A stretch of 64,000 bases of DNA from OLB7 sp966250335 (GTDB lineage: Bacteria > Bacteroidota > Ignavibacteria > OLB7): assembly GCA_966250335.1 (NCBI GenBank), contig CBINGZ010000009.1, positions 1 to 64,000 of the forward strand, read 5' to 3'. The first letter of the stretch is position 1. Every line of letters begins with the position of its first letter. The notes below the pieces were generated by a model that made no database searches, was not told the origin of the DNA, and was given only the letters and a program-made list of their open reading frames with translations. The translations under genes and the position numbers were made by a program. Shown here piece by piece: positions 59,376 through 64,000 of the stretch.

Positions 59376-60467
59376 TCATCGGGTTGAGAGTTCGGCGTCG
59401 GGGAAGTAGTAGCGGAGAATCTCCCGCGCCTCCCTGCCGTTGCGTGCCAGCCGGGCGGCTCCTTCGGCGCACATCCCCACGCGGTGGCCGAACCCCCGTC
59501 CGTGGAAGATGTAGCGGCCGTCGCGCCGTTCTATCCGGTCGACCGTATTGCTCAGTACGATATTGAATCCTATCAGCCGTCCCACGCTCATCTTGAAGTC
59601 GTCGTTGACGAACGGGGGAGTCGGGGCGTCCCCCATGCGCGCTTCCAGTGCGGGAGTCGCGGGGGTGGAGCGGGTCCAGGAGTGCCATTTCCCCTGCCGG
59701 CAGTGGCCGCAGACGATGTTGCCGTAGCCCGGCTCGAACCGTCCCCAGACCTGTTCCGGCGTGAGGGTCGAGCCGCCGCAGTTGGCGGAGTAGTAGCAGG
59801 GGAAGGCGTCTCCCGCTCGCAGTCCGATCCTCATCGCCTCATCGACGGCGGCGCTCACGGCGGGGCGGCGTTCGGGGAGGCTTGCGACCTGGCAGTGGGT
59901 GTTGTCGCACAGGTCGGCGAAGGGGGCGTGCCTCTTCCGGTGCGTGGTCAGGTAGTTGTGCTGGAGGACCGAAAGCGCGGTCAGAAATTCATCCGGATCG
60001 CCGGTCACCGTCTCGGCGGCGAGCGCGGCGGCGAGATAGTCGCGGACCGGCATCGTCGCCACGGCGTGGAGCAGCCCCTCGGCCGCGACGATCTCCAGAC
60101 GGCCCGATACCCGCCGCAGACGGCTTCCGGATCGCAGAACGATAATTCTGCCGGGCGGCGCCGTGGTTTTATATGTATCGCTTCGCGATCCGTCGATCAG
60201 AAGCGCCCCGTTGTCGGGCGCGATTGAAATATCATGCCGTGATCCTCGGCGGTCTCCTCCCTCGACGGTGATCTTCCGTATAACCCCCTGCGCGAAGAGG
60301 AGGAGCCTGACCGAATCGGGAGCGACGGCCGAGGCATCGCGCACGATCCCCGCCGAATCACTCTCTGCGATATGAACGGCGGAAGCGCGGCCGGGAAGAG
60401 GGGAGAGGTCCGACGGAAGCGTCAGGGCCGCAATCGCGAGAGAGAAGATGGCGACGAAGGAGCTCAC
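59376..60467 (-). CDS. SpoIID/LytB-domain protein (peptidoglycan lytic transglycosylase-like)
   Basis: 363 residues from GTG 60467, which overlaps the preceding stop (GTGA). A signal peptide (VAIFSLAIAALTLPS) is followed by a SpoIID/LytB domain: MPVRDYLAAALAAETVTGDP near 139 with the catalytic-type Glu, the DLCDNTHCQVA motif near 186, CYYSANCGGSTLTPEQVWGR near 224 and FHGRGFGHRVGMCAEGA near 321. In Bacillus, SpoIID cleaves glycan strands during engulfment. Here there is no sporulation context, so the role is probably wall remodelling. It is translationally coupled to the small penicillin-binding protein upstream. Confidence 0.88.
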   Translation of the reverse strand: MSSFVAIFSLAIAALTLPSDLSPLPGRASAVHIAESDSAGIVRDASAVAPDSVRLLLFAQGVIRKITVEGGDRRGSRHDISIAPDNGALLIDGSRSDTYKTTAPPGRIIVLRSGSRLRRVSGRLEIVAAEGLLHAVATMPVRDYLAAALAAETVTGDPDEFLTALSVLQHNYLTTHRKRHAPFADLCDNTHCQVASLPERRPAVSAAVDEAMRIGLRAGDAFPCYYSANCGGSTLTPEQVWGRFEPGYGNIVCGHCRQGKWHSWTRSTPATPALEARMGDAPTPPFVNDDFKMSVGRLIGFNIVLSNTVDRIERRDGRYIFHGRGFGHRVGMCAEGAARLARNGREAREILRYYFPDAELSTR

Positions 60468-61345
60468 ATCAGCTCCTGAAGGATCTTGCCGGCAACGACC
60501 GCCGCATCGGCTCCCTTGCCGTCATGCAGCAGGACCGTCACGACGTAGCGCGGCTGGTCGGCCGGAGCGAATCCGACGAACCATCCCACTGTTCTGGTGG
60601 AGGTCCCCTGTACGATCGCGGTGCCGGTCTTCCCCGCAACCGTATATCGTCTCGACCAGGCTCCCTTGCCGGTTCCCTCCCTGATACAGTAACGGAGGCC
60701 GTCGTAGAGCGGAAGGAACCGACCCCCGGCCATTCCCGTGGGGGGAACTCCCAGGCGTCCCCGCGAGGCGAGGAGGAGCCCGGTGCGAAGCATCTGAGCG
60801 GGAGATACCGTGAACGCCTCCCCAAGGAGCGTCTCGCGGGTCAATGAGAGGGCGGGGGCCGCCGAGACCGGATCGCCCGGAAATCCGGAGCCTTCGGTCA
60901 TCCCCAGGGCAGCCGCCGATCGTAGAATACCGGCCGTCGACATCGACGACGCAAGGCGACGGAAATAGAGGTTGCACGAGACCCCCAGCGCCTCCCGGAA
61001 CCGCAGGCTTCCGTGGCCCGAGCCGAGCCAGCACTCCTCCGGCACGCCGTCGATCGTGTCGACGCCGCGGCATCTGTATCGGAGCGTGGTTCCGGTTCCG
61101 CCGTCGGTGAGGGCGCAGTGGGCGATCGCCAGCTTGAAGAGCGACGCCGGATGGTAGCGCCGCTCGAACGCCTGTTCGGTCCGTACTCCTCCGAGCATGC
61201 GGCCGGTGGATGCGTCGGCCACCAGAACCACAGCATCGTAGCTCGATGCGATCCTGGGGAACGTCGGATTCCCCCCGCCCCTCTCCCCTGAAGGGGAGGG
61301 AAGCGAGCAGAGAAGAGCTGCGACGATATGAAGAATGGATCTCAC
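60464..61345 (-). CDS. Minimal penicillin-binding protein (transpeptidase domain)
   Basis: 293 residues from a GTG at 61345. N-terminal signal peptide, then one penicilloyl-serine transferase domain with all three active-site motifs: SxxK at S68-K71 (PASLFK), SxN as SCN at 123-125 (GVSCNLYFRR) and KTG at 239-241 (AGKTGTA). SCNLYF and GEAFTVSPAQML are closest to class B PBPs, yet the dimerisation domain usually 200 residues long is absent. Class D beta-lactamase-like or PBP-like D,D-peptidase roles are both possible. Paired with the SpoIID/LytB gene by a four-base overlap; a TATAAT promoter lies upstream. Confidence 0.87.
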   Translation of the reverse strand: MRSILHIVAALLCSLPSPSGERGGGNPTFPRIASSYDAVVLVADASTGRMLGGVRTEQAFERRYHPASLFKLAIAHCALTDGGTGTTLRYRCRGVDTIDGVPEECWLGSGHGSLRFREALGVSCNLYFRRLASSMSTAGILRSAAALGMTEGSGFPGDPVSAAPALSLTRETLLGEAFTVSPAQMLRTGLLLASRGRLGVPPTGMAGGRFLPLYDGLRYCIREGTGKGAWSRRYTVAGKTGTAIVQGTSTRTVGWFVGFAPADQPRYVVTVLLHDGKGADAAVVAGKILQELM

Positions 61346-61373
61346 GATGAGCGTTCACGCTGCGACGGGGCCG

Positions 61374-61402
61374 ATTATAGGGATAGCGCGCTTCTTCGGC
61401 AA
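61374..61402 (-). promoter_or_regulatory. Sigma-70-consensus promoter of the PBP-SpoIID pair
   Basis: On the minus strand TTGCCG (61402-61397), 17 nt, then TATAAT (61379-61374), ending 28 bases before the GTG at 61345. The -10 and spacing are exact for the Escherichia coli-type consensus, unlike the rpsT promoter in the same window. Confidence 0.55.
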
Positions 61403-61463
61403 GCCGCTTCCGACGGCGTAACGGCCGATACCGAACGTTGCCTGTGCTGACGGGTTGCAATGT

Positions 61464-61471
61464 TATCTTTA
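61464..61471 (+). promoter_or_regulatory. Bacteroidota-like -7 element of the RluB-type gene
   Basis: TATCTTTA is one base off TAnnTTTG and lies 21 bases before the ATG at 61493. A TTG at 61438-61440 is 23 nt upstream, slightly too far, so this is tentative. Confidence 0.45.
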
Positions 61472-61492
61472 CCGGACACTTTTTACTTGACG

Positions 61493-62548
61493 ATGACTAC
61501 TCCACGCAAGGGATCGGACAATCGCCCCGGGAAGAGAACGGGGGGAACGACCGGCGGGCGCCGAAGCGCGGCCGGCGGATCGGGAAGAGAGACGACCGGA
61601 ACGGCCCGCGGAAGCGCGAGCCCCGGCAGAGCCACGGGCAGATCGTCCGGCGCAACGTCGGAGAGAGCCTCGCAGGGAGCCGGGGTAAAGCGAACCGCTT
61701 CGAAGACGGCGGTCCCGAAAGGAGCGGTCCCGAAAGGGGCGGCCGCGAAGGGAACCGCTTCAAAGGGAATTGCCTCGAAAGGAGCTTCTTCCAGGGGGGC
61801 GGCTTCGAAGGGAGCCGAGCAGGATGGGTTCAGGATCAACAAGGTTCTGGCCGATGCCGGCGTCGCCTCAAGGCGTGCGGCCGACGCGATGATCGCCGAG
61901 GGGCGGGTCCAGGTCAACGGCAAGGTCGTGACCGAGCTGGGAACGCGGGTCACGATGACCGACAGGGTCTCCGTCGACGGCAAGATCATCGCCGATCCCG
62001 CGCGCCATGTCTATATCCTGCTCAACAAGCCGAAGGATACGATCACGACCACGAAGGACGAGCGGGGACGACGCACCGTCCTCGATCTCGTTGAATATCA
62101 TGACAGGATCTATCCGGTCGGACGGCTCGATCGCAACACGACAGGAATCCTCCTGCTCACCAACGACGGCGATCTGGCCCACAGGATGATGCATCCGCGC
62201 TACCAGGTGGAGCGCTTCTACGAGGTCGTGCTGGACAGACCGCTGGAGCAGAAGCACGCAAAGAAGATCGCGGCCGGAGTCGAACTCGATAACGGCGACA
62301 CGACGCAGCCGTGCGATCTGTTCGTGGAGGAACGGGACGCGAAGCATGTCTCGATCCTGCTGCGCGAGGGGAAGAACCGCGAGGTGCGCCGTCTCTTCGA
62401 GGCGTTCGACTACGAGGTGATCAGACTTCATCGCTCCATGTATGCGGGGCTGACCACGCGCGGCCTTGCCCGCGGCGAATGGAGATATCTCACCCGCAAG
62501 GAGCTCTCGGCGCTGCGCCGTCAGGTCAATCTTGCGGACAATGCCTGA
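61493..62548 (+). CDS. RsuA/RluB-family pseudouridine synthase with a repetitive N-terminal extension
   Basis: 351 residues from the ATG at 61493. The first ~110 are Gly/Ser/Thr/Lys/Arg-rich and include seven xxxKG pentads. An S4 domain follows (FRINKVLADAGVASRRAADA ... EGRVQVNGKVV, ~112-150). Then comes the synthase domain: HVYILLNKPKDTITTTKDER, YPVGRLDRNTTGILLLTND with the catalytic Asp213, FYEVVLDRPL and LLREGKNREVRRLFEAF. All key residues are present, so it should isomerise a uridine in rRNA, perhaps the 23S site modified by RluB. An alternative ATG at 61460 would add eleven residues upstream of the -7 element and is less likely. It overlaps the flavoprotein gene by eight bases. Confidence 0.93.
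   Translation: MTTPRKGSDNRPGKRTGGTTGGRRSAAGGSGRETTGTARGSASPGRATGRSSGATSERASQGAGVKRTASKTAVPKGAVPKGAAAKGTASKGIASKGASSRGAASKGAEQDGFRINKVLADAGVASRRAADAMIAEGRVQVNGKVVTELGTRVTMTDRVSVDGKIIADPARHVYILLNKPKDTITTTKDERGRRTVLDLVEYHDRIYPVGRLDRNTTGILLLTNDGDLAHRMMHPRYQVERFYEVVLDRPLEQKHAKKIAAGVELDNGDTTQPCDLFVEERDAKHVSILLREGKNREVRRLFEAFDYEVIRLHRSMYAGLTTRGLARGEWRYLTRKELSALRRQVNLADNA
61709..61813 (+). repeat. In-gene pentad repeat (7 x 15 bp)
   Basis: Seven five-codon units ending in Lys-Gly (one Arg-Gly): AVPKG, AVPKG, AAAKG, TASKG, IASKG, ASSRG, AASKG. Low-complexity, basic, in frame. Confidence 0.85.
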
Positions 62549-63914
62549 GCCCTCCCGGTCGGCCGGGCCGAGAGTCGCCGTCGTCGGAGGGGGCGCGGCC
62601 GGGATCTTCGCCGCGCTCTCGGCGGCGGAGGGGGGCGCCCGGGTCGTCATCTTCGAGCGGAACGACCGGATCGGCATCAAGATCCTGATATCGGGGGGAG
62701 GGAAGTGCAACATCACCCACCGCGCCGCGCCTGCGGAGGTCGAAGCGGGGTTCATCAGGGGGGAGGCCCGCTTCCTCCGGTACGCGCTGCACGAGCTGAC
62801 GGCCGAGGATCTGATTTCCGCTCTTGAGGCCGAGGGAGTTGAAACCTACACCCGCCCGAACGGCCGGGTCTTTCCGGTAAGCGGCCGGGCCGACGACGTC
62901 CTTTCGGCGTTCGAGCGGATGCTGGCCCGGAGCGGCGTGGAGATCAGAACCGGATGCCGGGTCGGAGAGATCGTCGTCGAGGAGGGGCGCGCCGTCGGCG
63001 TCCGGCCGGAGGGGGAGGAAAACGCTCTCCGTTTCGATGCGGTCATCGTGACGACCGGGGGGATCTCCTACAGGAAGGTCGGGACCACGGGTGACGGCAT
63101 ACGCTGGGCGGAGAGGCTGGGACATACGATCGTTCCCCTCCGCGCGGCTCTCGCTCCGATCTATTTTGCCCCGCCTCCGCATCCCCGGCTGCAGGGGGTG
63201 GCGCTGCGCGATATATCGCTCTCGGTCGATCCCGGTCCCGTCGCGCCGGGACGTGCCCGCAGGGGGATCTATCCCGAAACATGGCGTGACGATCTTCTCT
63301 TCACCCATCGCGGCGTCAGCGGGCCGGCGGTGCTGGAGGTGAGCAGAAGCGCGGCCCTCTCGCTGGAGAGCGGCGCCGAGGTACGGCTGCTGGTCGATAT
63401 CCTCCCCGATCTTTCGATGGAGGAGCTGACCGAGGCCTGGAACCGCCGCACCGCCGAATCGCCGAAAGGGGAGGTGCAGACCTTTCTGGAGGGATACATG
63501 CCCCGCGGGGTGATTCCCTTCCTTCTCGAGTCCGCGGGGGTTCCCGACGGGACGAAGACGGCGCGGACGACCCGCGAGGAGCGGGCCCGGCTTCTGGCGA
63601 CGATGAAGGGATGGGCCCTCGGTCCCGTCGGGGAGGTTCCGATCGACCGGGGAGAGGTCACGGCGGGGGGAGTGGCGCTCTCCGAAGTCTCTCCCGTCAC
63701 AATGGAATCGAAGCGCGTTCCGGCGCTCTATTTCGCAGGGGAGGCGCTCGACATCGCCGGGAGCGTCGGAGGATACAACCTGCAGGCCGCGTTCGCCACG
63801 GGACGGGTCGCCGGCCGTGCCGCCGCGGGCCGGGAGACCTCGGGCAGGGGCCCTGAAGCATCGAGCGGCGATTCATCGAACTCAGCCACGTCGAAGACCC
63901 CTCAACCCTCATGA
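62541..63914 (+). CDS. BaiN/HI0933-family FAD-dependent oxidoreductase
   Basis: 457 residues. VAVVGGGAAGIFAALSAAEG is the FAD-binding dinucleotide motif; ISGGGKCNITHRA near 49 is the family signature. TYTRPNGRVFPVSGRADDVL and VTTGGISYRKVGTTGDGIRW lie mid-chain, and YFAGEALDIAGSVGGYNLQA with AFATGRVAGRAA closes the FAD site. A Ser/Gly-rich tail of ~20 residues follows. Relatives include flavin-linked ene-reductases and sulphur-metabolism proteins, but most have no assigned reaction. It overlaps the pseudouridine synthase gene by eight bases and the next gene by ATGA. Confidence 0.9.
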   Translation: MPEPSRSAGPRVAVVGGGAAGIFAALSAAEGGARVVIFERNDRIGIKILISGGGKCNITHRAAPAEVEAGFIRGEARFLRYALHELTAEDLISALEAEGVETYTRPNGRVFPVSGRADDVLSAFERMLARSGVEIRTGCRVGEIVVEEGRAVGVRPEGEENALRFDAVIVTTGGISYRKVGTTGDGIRWAERLGHTIVPLRAALAPIYFAPPPHPRLQGVALRDISLSVDPGPVAPGRARRGIYPETWRDDLLFTHRGVSGPAVLEVSRSAALSLESGAEVRLLVDILPDLSMEELTEAWNRRTAESPKGEVQTFLEGYMPRGVIPFLLESAGVPDGTKTARTTREERARLLATMKGWALGPVGEVPIDRGEVTAGGVALSEVSPVTMESKRVPALYFAGEALDIAGSVGGYNLQAAFATGRVAGRAAAGRETSGRGPEASSGDSSNSATSKTPQPS

Positions 63915-64000
63915 CCTTTCAGGATCTCTTCAAGGCGCATGTCCGAATCGAACGCGATATCCGCTACGATTCCCGGAGCGATCATCCCCGCCACACTCTC
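63911..64000 (+). CDS. Unidentified protein, N-terminal fragment (runs off the right edge)
   Basis: Thirty codons from an ATG that overlaps the flavoprotein stop (ATGA). The peptide begins MTFQDLFKAHVRIERDIRYD and is hydrophilic, with no signal peptide. Too little is present for a family call. The coupled start supports it as a real gene. Confidence 0.55.
   Translation, partial: MTFQDLFKAHVRIERDIRYDSRSDHPRHTL

Overview
The window looks like a chromosomal segment of a high-GC member of the Bacteroidota/Chlorobi superphylum, with Kapabacteria- or Ignavibacteria-like organisms as the best guess. Three things support this. A 1,501-residue secreted protein ends in a type IX secretion (T9SS) sorting domain. 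The rpsT gene has a textbook Bacteroidota promoter (TTTG, 19 nt, TATCTTTG). Several envelope lipoproteins and SLBB/Wzi-type export proteins are of the kinds seen in that group. No rRNA, CRISPR array, phage or insertion sequence was found. Almost all of the sequence is explained by about 45 protein genes and one tRNA.

Layout. (1) 1-5155: the start of a lipoprotein gene, a lysine 6-transaminase gene (lat) and, divergently, uvrA. (2) 5308-23181: a 13-gene, same-strand exopolysaccharide locus in which most genes overlap by 1-8 bases. It encodes nucleotide-sugar enzymes (a UDP-sugar dehydrogenase and WecB), export proteins (SLBB and Wzi-like), a chain-length regulator without a kinase domain, a Wzy-type polymerase/ligase, a Wzx-type flippase, five glycosyltransferases (one fused to a degenerate phosphoglycosyltransferase) and one intact initiating phosphoglycosyltransferase. 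(3) 23382-36229: mostly housekeeping genes: accA, an odd RsuA-type pseudouridine synthase homologue, a Nudix hydrolase, truA, an M48 lipoprotein, pyrF, a DUF2851 gene, an M32 carboxypeptidase, a RelA/SpoT homologue and trmH. (4) 36251-40651, minus strand: an ABC ATPase, a secreted metalloprotease, a thioesterase, bamD and an unknown membrane protein. (5) 40766-48251: rpsT, tRNA-Arg(ACG), a TPR-LuxR regulator, then a three-gene unit (DapA-like lyase/aldolase, Gfo/Idh oxidoreductase, calcium-site beta-propeller) that looks like a sugar or sugar-acid catabolic module. (6) 48265-61345, minus strand: TPM-domain protein and LemA, the giant T9SS cargo protein, RlpA, ManC, alanine racemase, DUF971 and TMEM14-like proteins, FolP, and a SpoIID/LytB protein coupled to a very small penicillin-binding protein. 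(7) 61493-64000: a second, intact RsuA/RluB-type pseudouridine synthase, a BaiN-type flavoprotein and the start of one more gene.

How the genes fit together. The polysaccharide locus is close to a complete Wzx/Wzy pathway: precursor synthesis, priming on lipid phosphate, chain building, flipping, polymerisation, length control and outer-membrane export. manC elsewhere in the window could supply GDP-mannose to it. The minus-strand block from 61345 down is rich in envelope and peptidoglycan functions. The most unusual signals are two proteins that appear to have lost catalysis while keeping their fold and context. One is an RsuA-family protein with serine in place of the catalytic aspartate and a roughly 470-residue Arg/Pro/Glu-rich tail. 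The other is a GT2 glycosyltransferase fused to a phosphoglycosyltransferase whose catalytic segment is deleted.
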